Below, piece after piece: positions 1 to 8,373 of a DNA stretch of 64,000 nucleotides. The DNA lies in the NCBI GenBank assembly GCA_036521075.1, contig DATDIL010000022.1:15887-79886 (forward strand), written 5' to 3'. Under the pieces are notes generated by a model, which worked only from the letters and a program-made list of their open reading frames with translations, was not told the DNA's origin and did no database searches. The translations under genes were made by a program, and so were the position numbers. The stretch is from DAIDKA01 sp036521075. Its GTDB lineage: Bacteria > Pseudomonadota > Gammaproteobacteria > Steroidobacterales > Steroidobacteraceae. Position 1 is the stretch's first letter. Every line of letters begins with the position of its first letter.

Positions 1-311
1 GGTTTGAATTCCAGGCCATTTGTGAAGGTCCGCGCAGCACCGAGGATTACATCGAGATTGCGCGCAGTTGGCCAACCGTACTGGTCGCGCACGTCCCGGT
101 GCTCACGGCGCACGACGAAGATGCCGCGCGGCGCTTCATCGCGCTGGTGGACGAACTGTATGACCGTCGTGTGAACCTGGTCATTACCGCCGCCGCACCG
201 CTGCTGCAGCTGTATCACGGTGAGCGAGTGCAATTTGAATTTCAGCGCGTCCTCAGTCGGCTGAGCGAAATGCAGACACCCGAATACCTCTCGCAGCCGC
301 ATCGACCCTGA
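1..311 (+). CDS. zapE: Cell division ATPase ZapE (AFG1 family), C-terminal part
   Basis: The reading frame is open from base 3 to the TGA at 309-311 and continues from outside the window, so only about 102 C-terminal residues are visible. They carry the conserved end of the AFG1/ZapE P-loop ATPases: an F-E-x-x-C-E-G-P-R-S block, a DY-I-E-I-A-R stretch, the V-A-H-V-P-V strand, an arginine-rich A-R-R-F-I-A-L-V-D-E-x-Y-D-R helix, and a terminal F-Q-R-x-L-S-R-L-x-E-M-Q block. In Escherichia coli ZapE associates with the Z-ring and destabilises FtsZ polymers. The Walker motifs lie upstream of this window and cannot be checked. The next gene starts 34 bp downstream on the same strand, apparently with its own promoter. 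Confidence 0.88.
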   Translation, partial: FEFQAICEGPRSTEDYIEIARSWPTVLVAHVPVLTAHDEDAARRFIALVDELYDRRVNLVITAAAPLLQLYHGERVQFEFQRVLSRLSEMQTPEYLSQPHRP

Positions 312-332
312 TCCAATCCTACCCACCGGGCG

Positions 333-338
333 TATACT
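333..338 (+). promoter_or_regulatory. Candidate -10 element of gdhB (leaderless)
   Basis: TATACT ends 7 nt before the ATG at 346 and there is no Shine-Dalgarno sequence. If the hexamer is used, transcription would begin at or next to the start codon. I see no convincing -35 hexamer at 16-18 bp. Confidence 0.4.
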
Positions 339-345
339 GCGCGGC

Positions 346-3300
346 ATGTCAGCCGAGATGCCCGCGGCCCGGGTTCGCCTCATCGGACGTATCGTCGCTG
401 CAGCGCGCAGCGTGGCGCGCAAATCCGGCAAATTCGCAGGCGCGGCATTTCTGCAGCGCTACTTTTCGGGACTCGCCGAGGAGGATCTCCTCGCGCGCGA
501 TCCGCAATACTTGGCCCGCGTTGCAATCGCGCATTGGCGTGCCGCTGAGCACCGTGCGCCGGGGCGCGCGCTGGTGTCGATCCTGGATGGCGAGTTCGGC
601 ACCGACGCGGCGCCGGGCCCGCACACGCTGGTGGCGGTGGTCACGGCGGACATGCCCTTCCTCGTGGACTCATTGCTGTTGGCGTTCGGCCGCCTCGGCA
701 TCGGCGTGCACCTGATCATCCATCCGGTGTTCGAGGTGGCCGCGCGACGCGAGTCCTGGCAGCTGTTCGAAGTGGATCGGCAGATCGAACCGGCGCGGTT
801 GGAACTGATCAAGGTCACTTTGAGTGCAACGCTCGCCGATGTGCGCGCCGCCGTGTCGGACTGGCAGCCCATGCTGCAGCAGGCCCGGGTCGCCGCGCGC
901 GGGCTGCAGCAGGCAGGCGTACCGCCCGAAGCCGACGTGGTCGAAGCCCAGGCCCTCGTTGAATGGATGGCGCTCGGGTACTTTACCTTCCTCGGCTATC
1001 GTCGCTATCGGCTGCGTCGCGGCACCCGGCAGGATCAACTGGTGTCCGTGCCTGAGTCCGGACTCGGAATTTTGCGCGCCGGCCGGCCCGGTGTGCCGCC
1101 TCCCACACCCACGGTGCTCACGGGCGCCCTGCGCCGCGAGGCGCGCGCCCCCCGGGCGGTGCTGGTGACGAAGGCCAATACGCGCGCGACAGTGCACCGC
1201 GGCAGTTATCTGGACTACGTCGGGGTGCGCACGTTCGATGCGCACGGCCGGGTCACCGGTGAGCACCGTTTCCTGGGACTGTGGACCTCTTCGGCCTACC
1301 AAAGCAGCCCGCGCACCATCCCTGTGGTGAAGGACAAGCTCAACGCAGTCACGAGTGCCCTCGATGCAGCACCCGGTGGCCACGATGCCAAGGCGCTGGC
1401 TCACGTGCTGGAAACCTATCCGCGTGATGAACTGTTCCAGGCGAGCGTGGCCGAACTCGTGCGCAGCGCCCGCGGCATCGTCAACCTGTACGAGCGCTCA
1501 CAGGTGCGCCTGTTCGCGCGCCGCGACCCTTTCGGCCGCTTCTATGCCTGCCTGGTCTACGTCCCGCGCGACCGCTACGACACGCGTGTCCTGGCGCGCA
1601 TCGAGGCTTTGCTGCGCGCTGATCTGGGCGGACAGACGGTGGAAAGCCAGGTCGAGATTTCCGACTCCACCCTGGCGCGACTGTATGTGGTGGTGCGACT
1701 GGGCCCCGCGCGGCCTGCGCGCGTGGATCTGGCGCGGATTGAACGCGCGTTGGCGCGCGCAGCCTCGACCTGGCAGGCTGGACTGCGCGATGCCCTCACC
1801 GCCAGCATGGATGAGGCTGCGGCCCTGGCGCTGTGGGCGCGCTTCGCGCACCTGTTCCCGGCGGCCTATACCGACCAGGTATCGCCCGTTGCGGCACTGG
1901 GTGATATCGCAGAATTGATGGCCTTGGGGCCGCAGTCCGACGCCATGCGCCTGCGACTGCACCGCGCCGGCGGGGAAGCCGGCACGCAGTTGCACCTGAC
2001 GCTGTACCGTCGCGGGGCCGCGGTCTCGATTTCCGATGTCGTGCCGGTGATGGAGAACTTCGGCCTGCGTGTCATCGCCGAGCAACCGTACGAAATCAGG
2101 TGGCCCGAGGGCACGCAGGCCCGGATCCAGGACTTCGAGCTGGCCCATGCGACGGCATTTGACATCGGCAAGCTCGGCGCTTTGCTGACGGCGGCCATCG
2201 ACAGCGTCTGGTGCGGGGCCACCGAAAACGATGGCTTCAACCGCCTGCTGCCACTGACCGGCCTGGCGGCACGCGAGATCATGGTGCTGCGCGCCTGCGG
2301 TCGGTATCTGCTGCAGACCGGTCTGCCGTTCAGCCAGGCCTACATGGAGCGCGTGCTGCAGAGCAATCCGGGCATCGCACTGAAGCTGTTCCAGCTGTTC
2401 GAGCGGCGCCTGAACCCGACGCGTTCCGCCGCTGCACGCAGCCGTACGCAGCCGCTCGAAGCGGCAATCGCACGCGATCTGGAAGCGGTGACCAGTCTGG
2501 ACGCGGACCGGATTCTGCGCGCCTTTCAACACGTGATTCGCGCCACCGTGCGCACCAACTTCTGGTGCAGAGTCGCGGGTGCGAACCGACCGTGCCTGTC
2601 ATTGAAGCTGGACTCGCAGTCGATACCTGAGCTGCCGCTGCCACGACCGATGTTCGAGGTATTTGTGTACAGCCCCGATGTGGAAGCCGTGCATCTGCGC
2701 GTGGCGCAAGTGGCGCGCGGCGGTATCCGCTGGTCCGACCGTCATGAGGACTTCCGAACCGAAGTGCTCGGTCTGATGAAGGCTCAGAACGTCAAGAATA
2801 CGGTAATCGTGCCGATGGGCGCCAAAGGGGGCTTCGTCGTCAAGCGCTCGGGCGCCACGACACCTGAGGAACGCCAGCGCGAAGGCATCCGCTGCTATCA
2901 GACGTTCATGCGCGGGCTGCTCGACGTCACCGACAATCTCGTCAAGGATCGCATCGTGCCGCCGCCGTTTGTGGCCCGTCGCGACGCGGATGATCCGTAT
3001 CTGGTCGTCGCCGCTGACAAGGGCACGGCCAGCTTCTCCGATATCGCCAACGCGGTGTCGGCCGAATACGCCTTCTGGCTGGGAGACGCGTTCGCCTCCG
3101 GAGGCTCCGCGGGCTACGATCACAAGAAGATGGGCATCACCGCGCGGGGCGCCTGGGAATCGGTGAAACGCCATTTCCGGGAACTGGGTCGCGACATCCA
3201 GCGCGAAGACTTTTCAGTCTGCGGCATCGGCGACATGTCGGGCGATGTCTTCGGCAACGGAATGTTGCTGTCGCGGCATATCCGCCTGGTCGCGGCCTTC

Positions 3301-5100
3301 GACCACCGGCATATATTCGTGGACCCGACGCCGGATGTCGCGGCCAGCTTCGCCGAACGCGAACGGCTGTTTGCCCTGGCCCGCTCCTCCTGGGATGACT
3401 ACTCGAGAAAACTCATCTCGCGCGGCGGCGGCGTGTTCCCGCGCGGCGCGAAGTCGATCGCGCTGTCGCCGCAGATGCGTGAACTGCTGGGCCTGGATGT
3501 GCCCAATGCCACGCCCGTGGAAATCATCCGCGCCATTCTCACCCTGCCGGTCGATTTGCTGTGGAACGGCGGCATCGGCACCTACGTGAAGGCGACGAGC
3601 GAAAGCCACGCACAGATCGGCGACCGTGCGAATGACGCCCTGCGCGTCAATGGCGCCGAGCTGCACGCGAAGGTGGTGGGCGAAGGCGGCAATCTTGGCG
3701 TCTCGCAGCTCGGGCGGGTCGAGTACGCCCTGAAGGGCGGCCGATTGAATACCGACTTCATCGACAACTCCGCCGGCGTGAACACCTCCGATGTGGAGGT
3801 GAACCTGAAGATCCTGCTCAATCCCTTGGTGCTCGCCGGCAAGCTGCGCCTGCAGGAGCGCGACCAGGTGTTGACGCGCATGACCGCCGATGTGGCGGCC
3901 CTGGTCCTGCGCAACAACTATCTGCAAAGCCAGGCGCTGAGCACGCTGGAGAGCCAGGCCATTGCGCGCTTGCCCGAGTATCAGCATCTGATCCGGCAAC
4001 TGGAGCGCAGCGGCGAACTGAAGCGCCGCATCGAGTTCCTGCCGGATGACGAAGCACTCGATGAGCGTCGCAAGCTGTCACAGGGCCTGACGCGGCCGGA
4101 ACTCGCCGTACTGCTGTCCTACAGCAAGATCTGGCTCAGTCACCACCTGGTCGGATCCGATGTGCCCGAGGATCCGTATCTTTCGCGGGAACTGGAGCGA
4201 TACTTCCCCGAGGCCGTGCGCACCCGCTTCGCGCGTGCCATCAGCCGGCACCGTCTGCGGCGTGAAATCATTGCAACGGCGACCACCAACAGCCTCGTGA
4301 ACCGGATGGGACCCACGTTCGTCATTCGCGCGCAGGAAGAGACCGGAGCGGCGCCATCGCGCGTGGCACGCGCCTACACCGCCGCACGTGAAGTATTTGA
4401 AATGCGCGATCTGTGGGCGCAGATCGAAGCCCTCGACAACCGGGTACCCGCGCCGATGCAGTACACCATGCTGTACGAGACCAGTCGACTGCTGCGGCGG
4501 CTGAGCTACTGGCTGTTGCTGAACAGACCTACCCTGTCGATCGAGGCGGCGGTGAGCGAGCTGCGCGCTCCCGTGCGCAACCTCACGGCCCATCTGGCCG
4601 GGGCACTGTGCGGCCAATGGCGCGCAGGCTTCGATGCCGTACTCGCCCGGTACGCCAGCGCCGGCGTACCGGCGGTACTGGCCACACGCATGGGCCTGTT
4701 GGACGCGCAGAACAGCTCCCTGGATCTGGTCGAACTCGCCGCGGCCGGCAAAGTCTCGATCACCGATGCGGCACAGGTGTACTTCGGCATGGGCGCGCGC
4801 CTCGGCCTGGATTGGATTCACTCGCAGGTCGAAACGTTGCGGATCGACGGCAACTGGCAGGCCGTGGCCCGTGCGGGCCTGCGCAACAGCGTGTTCCAGT
4901 CACAACGCCTGCTGACGCGCGAGGCCTTGGGCCAGCCCGGTCGCATCAGCCCCGCGGGCCGCATCGAAACATGGATCACCGCCAACGCCAGCAACCTGGC
5001 GCAATGGGAACGCATGCTGGCCGACATGCGCACGGCCGGCAAAGCCGACTTCGCCACGCTGTCGGTCGGCGCAGATGCCCTGCGTCGCCTGACGGGCTGA
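346..5100 (+). CDS. gdhB: NAD-specific glutamate dehydrogenase, large (180 kDa) type
   Basis: At 1584 residues this matches the large NAD-dependent glutamate dehydrogenases of Pseudomonas, Caulobacter and Streptomyces (about 1600 aa). These oxidatively deaminate L-glutamate to 2-oxoglutarate and ammonium in the cytoplasm, mainly for amino acid catabolism. The N-terminal 700 residues hold the ACT-like regulatory segments typical of the family. The catalytic core follows, with a glycine-rich P-M-G-A-K-G-G block holding the probable substrate lysine K827 and a nucleotide-binding G-D-M-S-G-D-V-F-G-N-G block at about 962-972. A helical C-terminal extension completes the protein. The ATG at 346 is the only start close to the zapE stop. 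It lacks a Shine-Dalgarno sequence but sits 7 nt after a TATACT hexamer. The symbol follows Pseudomonas usage; the enzyme class is certain. Confidence 0.95.
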   Translation: MSAEMPAARVRLIGRIVAAARSVARKSGKFAGAAFLQRYFSGLAEEDLLARDPQYLARVAIAHWRAAEHRAPGRALVSILDGEFGTDAAPGPHTLVAVVTADMPFLVDSLLLAFGRLGIGVHLIIHPVFEVAARRESWQLFEVDRQIEPARLELIKVTLSATLADVRAAVSDWQPMLQQARVAARGLQQAGVPPEADVVEAQALVEWMALGYFTFLGYRRYRLRRGTRQDQLVSVPESGLGILRAGRPGVPPPTPTVLTGALRREARAPRAVLVTKANTRATVHRGSYLDYVGVRTFDAHGRVTGEHRFLGLWTSSAYQSSPRTIPVVKDKLNAVTSALDAAPGGHDAKALAHVLETYPRDELFQASVAELVRSARGIVNLYERSQVRLFARRDPFGRFYACLVYVPRDRYDTRVLARIEALLRADLGGQTVESQVEISDSTLARLYVVVRLGPARPARVDLARIERALARAASTWQAGLRDALTASMDEAAALALWARFAHLFPAAYTDQVSPVAALGDIAELMALGPQSDAMRLRLHRAGGEAGTQLHLTLYRRGAAVSISDVVPVMENFGLRVIAEQPYEIRWPEGTQARIQDFELAHATAFDIGKLGALLTAAIDSVWCGATENDGFNRLLPLTGLAAREIMVLRACGRYLLQTGLPFSQAYMERVLQSNPGIALKLFQLFERRLNPTRSAAARSRTQPLEAAIARDLEAVTSLDADRILRAFQHVIRATVRTNFWCRVAGANRPCLSLKLDSQSIPELPLPRPMFEVFVYSPDVEAVHLRVAQVARGGIRWSDRHEDFRTEVLGLMKAQNVKNTVIVPMGAKGGFVVKRSGATTPEERQREGIRCYQTFMRGLLDVTDNLVKDRIVPPPFVARRDADDPYLVVAADKGTASFSDIANAVSAEYAFWLGDAFASGGSAGYDHKKMGITARGAWESVKRHFRELGRDIQREDFSVCGIGDMSGDVFGNGMLLSRHIRLVAAFDHRHIFVDPTPDVAASFAERERLFALARSSWDDYSRKLISRGGGVFPRGAKSIALSPQMRELLGLDVPNATPVEIIRAILTLPVDLLWNGGIGTYVKATSESHAQIGDRANDALRVNGAELHAKVVGEGGNLGVSQLGRVEYALKGGRLNTDFIDNSAGVNTSDVEVNLKILLNPLVLAGKLRLQERDQVLTRMTADVAALVLRNNYLQSQALSTLESQAIARLPEYQHLIRQLERSGELKRRIEFLPDDEALDERRKLSQGLTRPELAVLLSYSKIWLSHHLVGSDVPEDPYLSRELERYFPEAVRTRFARAISRHRLRREIIATATTNSLVNRMGPTFVIRAQEETGAAPSRVARAYTAAREVFEMRDLWAQIEALDNRVPAPMQYTMLYETSRLLRRLSYWLLLNRPTLSIEAAVSELRAPVRNLTAHLAGALCGQWRAGFDAVLARYASAGVPAVLATRMGLLDAQNSSLDLVELAAAGKVSITDAAQVYFGMGARLGLDWIHSQVETLRIDGNWQAVARAGLRNSVFQSQRLLTREALGQPGRISPAGRIETWITANASNLAQWERMLADMRTAGKADFATLSVGADALRRLTG

Positions 5101-5119
5101 CGGCCGCCCGCCCCTGCGC

Positions 5120-5125
5120 TACAGT
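5120..5125 (+). promoter_or_regulatory. Candidate -10 element of gpmA (leaderless)
   Basis: TACAGT lies 7 nt before the ATG at 5133, with CTGACG 17 bp further upstream as a possible -35. No Shine-Dalgarno sequence precedes the ATG. Confidence 0.4.
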
Positions 5126-5132
5126 AGTGCGC

Positions 5133-5882
5133 ATGCCTGGAAAACTCATACTGGTCCGCCATGGCCAGAGCACCTGGAATGTCGAGAACCTGTTCACTGG
5201 GTGGCACGACGTCGACCTCTCCGAGCAAGGCCGCACCGAAGCGTGCAGCGCGGGCCGCCAGATCCTTGCCGAAAAGCTCAACATCGATTTCGCCTTCACG
5301 TCGGTGTTGAAGCGCGCCATCCGCACACTGTGGTTCATCCTGGATGAAACCGATCGGATGTGGGTTCCGGTGGAACGCAGCTGGCGGCTGAATGAGCGTC
5401 ATTACGGCGCATTGCAGGGTTTGAACAAGGCCCAGACGGTGGAAAAACACGGCGCGGCACAGGTGCTGCTCTGGCGTCGCAGCTACGATGTTCCGCCGCC
5501 GGCATTGGCGCTGGATGATCCACGCCATCCCGGTCGCGATCCGCGCTACCACGACGTGGATCCGGCGCTGCTGCCAGCCACGGAGTCGCTCAAGGACACT
5601 CTCGCCCGAGTGCTCCCGTTGTGGCACCAGCGCGTTGCGCCGCAACTGCTCGCGGGCCGCAACGTGCTGGTGACGGCGCATGGCAACAGCCTGCGCGCCA
5701 TGGTGAAAATGCTCGACAACCGCTCGGAAGCGGAGATCGTCGAGCTGAATATTCCAACCGGTGTGCCATTGCTGTACGAACTGGACGCGAATCTCGCGCC
5801 CCTTTCAAGTCGCTACCTGGGAGACCCCGCGGCGGTGGCGGCCGCGGCGGAAGCGGTGCGGCGTCAGACCGAGAAACGCTAA
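5133..5882 (+). CDS. gpmA: 2,3-bisphosphoglycerate-dependent phosphoglycerate mutase
   Basis: This 249-residue enzyme interconverts 3- and 2-phosphoglycerate in glycolysis and gluconeogenesis. The R-H-G-Q-S-T-W-N motif places the phosphorylated histidine at position 10. The F-T-G-W-x-D-V-x-L-S loop, the E-R-H-Y-G-A-L-Q-G-L block and the second histidine motif (T-A-H-G-N-S-L-R) are all present, and length is normal for the family (about 250 aa). An upstream in-frame extension overlapping gdhB is rejected because the conserved N-terminus begins exactly at this ATG. The gene lies 32 bp after gdhB. Its stop codon overlaps the stop codon of the convergent rraB-like gene by 4 bp. Confidence 0.95.
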   Translation: MPGKLILVRHGQSTWNVENLFTGWHDVDLSEQGRTEACSAGRQILAEKLNIDFAFTSVLKRAIRTLWFILDETDRMWVPVERSWRLNERHYGALQGLNKAQTVEKHGAAQVLLWRRSYDVPPPALALDDPRHPGRDPRYHDVDPALLPATESLKDTLARVLPLWHQRVAPQLLAGRNVLVTAHGNSLRAMVKMLDNRSEAEIVELNIPTGVPLLYELDANLAPLSSRYLGDPAAVAAAAEAVRRQTEKR

Positions 5883-6310
5883 GGCACTTGTGGCCTTTTC
5901 GGCACGACCGCGGCAGACCAGCCGTCGTAGTGACCGCCATTGGCCTTGGCCAGCTCGCGGAAACGCTTGGTCAGTTCGTGCATTCCGGGCACCGACAGCC
6001 GCATTGACTTGGTGGCATGCAGGCTGAAGGGATGATCGGCGGGATTGTCCGGCGCCTCGTGCACATCGACCTGATAGCCCTCCGCTTCGAGGATCGCAGC
6101 CACCGCCTGGCCGGCCGCCTGCGACGGCATCGCCATGAAGAAATCCACTTCATGCGGCTGAAAGGGATCAGAGCCGGATTTGCGCAACCGGTCGATCAGG
6201 CGCTCATCCCAGTCCTTCACCTGCGTCTCTTTCATCTTGCGGATGCCGTAATAGATGCGCCCGAGTAGCACGGCACCCGCCAGAAACAGCAATGCGAGTA
6301 CCCAGCTCAT
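5879..6310 (-). CDS. RraB-like regulator of RNase E with N-terminal membrane anchor
   Basis: This 143-residue protein belongs to the RraB (ribonuclease E inhibitor B) family, shown by the D-x-x-L-x-x-R-L-R-x-x-G-S-D ... H-x-V-D-F-F-M layout followed by a ferredoxin-like fold that ends in a G-G-x-Y-D-G-W block. E. coli RraB is soluble and binds the RNase E scaffold. This copy carries one hydrophobic segment at about residues 3-21, so it is probably anchored in the inner membrane, where RNase E also resides. Its ATG overlaps the ferredoxin stop codon by 4 nt, so the two are translationally coupled at the end of the thiamine-region transcript. Its own stop overlaps gpmA on the other strand. Confidence 0.8.
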   Translation of the reverse strand: MSWVLALLFLAGAVLLGRIYYGIRKMKETQVKDWDERLIDRLRKSGSDPFQPHEVDFFMAMPSQAAGQAVAAILEAEGYQVDVHEAPDNPADHPFSLHATKSMRLSVPGMHELTKRFRELAKANGGHYDGWSAAVVPKRPQVP

Positions 6311-6621
6311 TCGTCGGGCGCAACCGTCACGCGCAGCCCGGCCAGGGCATCGGTGAACTCGATCTGGCAGGACAGGCGCGAATTGGGTTCGCGGTGCGCC
6401 AGATCAGCCAGCAGCTCGCGCTCATCGGACATCGCCGCGGGCAGCTTGGTGGTCCACTGCGGATCGACGTAGACATGACAGGTCGCGCAAGAACACATGC
6501 CACCGCAAATCGCCGCCACGCCATATTCCAGGTCACGCAGTGTCTCCATTACTTTAAGGCCCTTCTTCGCCTCGACCTGGTGTTCAACTCCGTTCCGATC
6601 AACCACTCTCAACAAAGGCAT
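6307..6621 (-). CDS. 2Fe-2S ferredoxin, adrenodoxin/ISC type
   Basis: A 104-residue plant/adrenodoxin-fold ferredoxin that carries single electrons. The cluster ligands are C39, C45, C48 and C85 (C-x5-C-x2-C-x36-C), with an extra C43 inside the loop. The H49 after the third Cys and the T-C-H-V-Y-V strand are typical of the adrenodoxin subgroup, which serves P450s, Rieske oxygenases and Fe-S assembly. I chose the ATG at 6621 because a GGAG sits about 9 nt upstream and the family N-terminus starts there, although the frame remains open further upstream. It follows the kinase gene after 34 bp and overlaps rraB by 4 nt. A ferredoxin-NADP reductase is encoded at 56.7-57.8 kb, but partnership is only a possibility. 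Confidence 0.9.
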   Translation of the reverse strand: MPLLRVVDRNGVEHQVEAKKGLKVMETLRDLEYGVAAICGGMCSCATCHVYVDPQWTTKLPAAMSDERELLADLAHREPNSRLSCQIEFTDALAGLRVTVAPDE

Positions 6622-6655
6622 GAATCCGCTCCGGGAAAGCACTGGGGGAAAGCAG

Positions 6656-7486
6656 CTAGTGTGCCGGTGGCGGGTGGCGGCGGGCAAGCTCCAGGCGGCG
6701 GTACCACAGATTCGACAAAAGCCGGTAGACCCAGGCCAGATCTTCGAGTGCGGACAGCGTGACCGATCCGGGCAGTCCACAGCGGCGCAGCAGCGTCGTT
6801 CCGTGGGCCATCACCGGCGGATAATAGGCCGCCAGGCATGCGAGATCCATCAACGGGTCCGCGACCGCAGCATATTCCCAGTCAATGAGCCGCGGCCGGC
6901 CCCTGCCCATCACGTTCGTGTGACTCAGATCGCCATGGACGATGCACGCGGGACGAGCCGCATCCGCCTGACGTGCCAGGATTTCCAAGGCGCGCCTCAC
7001 TTGGGGCCGCAGCAACTGCACCGCAGCGCCATCCTGCGCGGCGATGTGGGCCAGGTGACCTTCCAGGAGCGCCCGCAGTTGAACCCGCAAGCCCTTCGGC
7101 GGGGGCAGTGCATGCAGTTCACACAGGGTGTGCGCAAGTGCCCGCAGCCGATTCTCATCAGCAAAGTCGGCCGCCCGCCAGGGCGCACCGTTCAGGAATT
7201 CGGTGACGAGGTAGCGTCCGGCCGGATCCGCGGCCAGGACGCGGCTGGCGAGGCCCGCCGCAGCGGCAGCGGCGTGCAGGACCGCCTCACGTTTGCGGTC
7301 CACGCCCAAATCCAGGGAATAAGGCTCATGCAGGCGCACCACGAAGCGTCCCATCCGCGTCTGCACCCGGAAGGTGGCGTTGGTCGTGCCGCCCGCAAGG
7401 GCCTGCACCTCAATGTCGGCGCCCGGTTCAGCCCCCGGCACCTGGCCCAGGGCCTGCTGCCAGGCCACACTGGTCGGAGGATTCAC
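6656..7486 (-). CDS. Aminoglycoside/choline kinase-fold enzyme, probable thiamine kinase
   Basis: A 276-residue APH-superfamily kinase. The N-lobe has a glycine-rich L-A-G-G-T-T-N loop. The catalytic loop reads H-G-D-L-S-H-T-N with H184, and the magnesium-binding L-I-D-W-E-Y block has D202. LicA choline kinases and ThiK thiamine kinases share these motifs. The chosen GTG at 7486 overlaps the pnuT stop by 4 nt, arguing for translational coupling; a longer form starting upstream would overlap pnuT by about 50 bp. Because the operon begins with a TPP riboswitch and contains PnuT, the most economical role is phosphorylation of imported thiamine or a precursor, trapping it in the cell. That assignment comes from context. 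The fold and catalytic motifs are directly visible. Confidence 0.8.
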   Translation of the reverse strand: MNPPTSVAWQQALGQVPGAEPGADIEVQALAGGTTNATFRVQTRMGRFVVRLHEPYSLDLGVDRKREAVLHAAAAAAGLASRVLAADPAGRYLVTEFLNGAPWRAADFADENRLRALAHTLCELHALPPPKGLRVQLRALLEGHLAHIAAQDGAAVQLLRPQVRRALEILARQADAARPACIVHGDLSHTNVMGRGRPRLIDWEYAAVADPLMDLACLAAYYPPVMAHGTTLLRRCGLPGSVTLSALEDLAWVYRLLSNLWYRRLELARRHPPPAH

Positions 7487-8097
7487 ACCCCAACCGGCGC
7501 CACAGCGGCCGTCTGCTCGCGCCAGGTACGCCACCAGGCGCGGTGCCCGACGACAATGACGAGCAGCGTCGCCGCCGTCATCAGACCCAGCAAATACAGC
7601 TTCTGTTCAAAGAACAGGAATGCCTCGACCGCATCAATCACGAACCAGTAAACCCAGTTTTCAAGCTTCACGCGCGCCACCAGCCAGGTCGTGAACAAGC
7701 TTCCCCAGGTCGTGAGCGAGTCAAGATAAGGCCACGCAGCCTGGGTCTCGCGCTCCAGGTATTGGGCGGTCAGGACACTCACCAGCACCACTGCCGCACT
7801 GCCCAGCACATGCCAGCGCAGCGGCAGCAGCGACACCGCCGGGCGTGGAATCTGCGCGTCGGTCCAGCGCCAGTAACCGTAGACGGAAACGAGCACATAG
7901 TAGACGTTGAGGCCGGCCTGCATTGGCAAGCCTCTCTGCGCCGACAGCCAGATGACGATGGCCGAACTGATGCCACCGGCCACCCAGCACCAACGGCTGC
8001 GCTTGACGGCCAGCACCAGGTACGCCACGCCGAGAATGACGGCGATCACCTCCGCCATGGACATCGCCTGCAGTGCGGCGATGATGCGAGTCATCAC
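7483..8097 (-). CDS. pnuT: PnuC-family vitamin transporter, probable thiamine transporter PnuT
   Basis: This 204-residue polytopic membrane protein has the PnuC signature: several hydrophobic helices, a Y-V-L-V-S-V-Y-G-Y-W-R-W helix, and the N-W-V-Y-W-F-V-I-D-A helix near the C-terminus. PnuC proteins carry nicotinamide riboside, whereas PnuT members encoded behind THI-box riboswitches carry thiamine by facilitated diffusion driven by kinase trapping. The riboswitch 2.4 kb upstream and the kinase overlapping its 3' end support PnuT over PnuC. Start is GTG 8097 (4-nt overlap with the preceding gene) or ATG 8094 (1-nt overlap). Confidence 0.85.
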   Translation of the reverse strand: MMTRIIAALQAMSMAEVIAVILGVAYLVLAVKRSRWCWVAGGISSAIVIWLSAQRGLPMQAGLNVYYVLVSVYGYWRWTDAQIPRPAVSLLPLRWHVLGSAAVVLVSVLTAQYLERETQAAWPYLDSLTTWGSLFTTWLVARVKLENWVYWFVIDAVEAFLFFEQKLYLLGLMTAATLLVIVVGHRAWWRTWREQTAAVAPVGV

Positions 8098-8354
8098 CGG
8101 ATGAGGCCCGCATCAGTCAAGGGCCCGATGACTTTCATGACCACCACGGACTTGTCCACCTGAGTGAAGGTGTTGCGAATCTCGCGGGTCAGCGTCGCAA
8201 ACACCAGATCGAAGGGACCGACCACCTGGGTACTGAGACTGTTGGTGATCACTCGCACGCCACTGGCAGTATTGAGCCGATCGATGAAGTCCTTGATCTT
8301 CGGCACCCGATCAGGCTCCAGTGGGTACAGGCTCAGCTCAACAGCGATATCCAT
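8094..8354 (-). CDS. Small YkoF/thiamine-binding-superfamily protein
   Basis: An 86-residue soluble protein resembling the YkoF / MTH1187 (thiamine-binding, former DUF77) ferredoxin-like fold. It opens with V-E-L-S-L-Y-P-L, has a mid strand T-N-S-L-S-T-Q-V-V-G-P-F-D, and a helix feeding a final strand V-V-V-M-K-V. Bacillus subtilis YkoF binds thiamine or its pyrimidine half. The start at 8354 has an AAGGAG about 8 nt upstream, ruling out the longer reading frame into the receptor gene. It lies 19 bp after the receptor gene and overlaps pnuT. Its position between receptor and permease suggests a cytoplasmic buffer or delivery protein for the same ligand. No signal peptide is visible, so it is not a periplasmic binding protein. 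Confidence 0.65.
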   Translation of the reverse strand: MDIAVELSLYPLEPDRVPKIKDFIDRLNTASGVRVITNSLSTQVVGPFDLVFATLTREIRNTFTQVDKSVVVMKVIGPLTDAGLIR

Positions 8355-8373
8355 GGGACTGCTCCTTTTTGGC

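Noticed and set aside
3214..3999. Long antisense frame inside gdhB, plus others at 1498-2532 and 4078-4821
   Set aside because: They lie opposite a well-conserved enzyme, have no recognisable domains, and are typical of GC-rich DNA where the complementary frame lacks stops.
7483..8097. PnuC (nicotinamide riboside) instead of PnuT
   Set aside because: No NAD-related gene such as nadR is adjacent, whereas a TPP riboswitch and a kinase bracket the operon.
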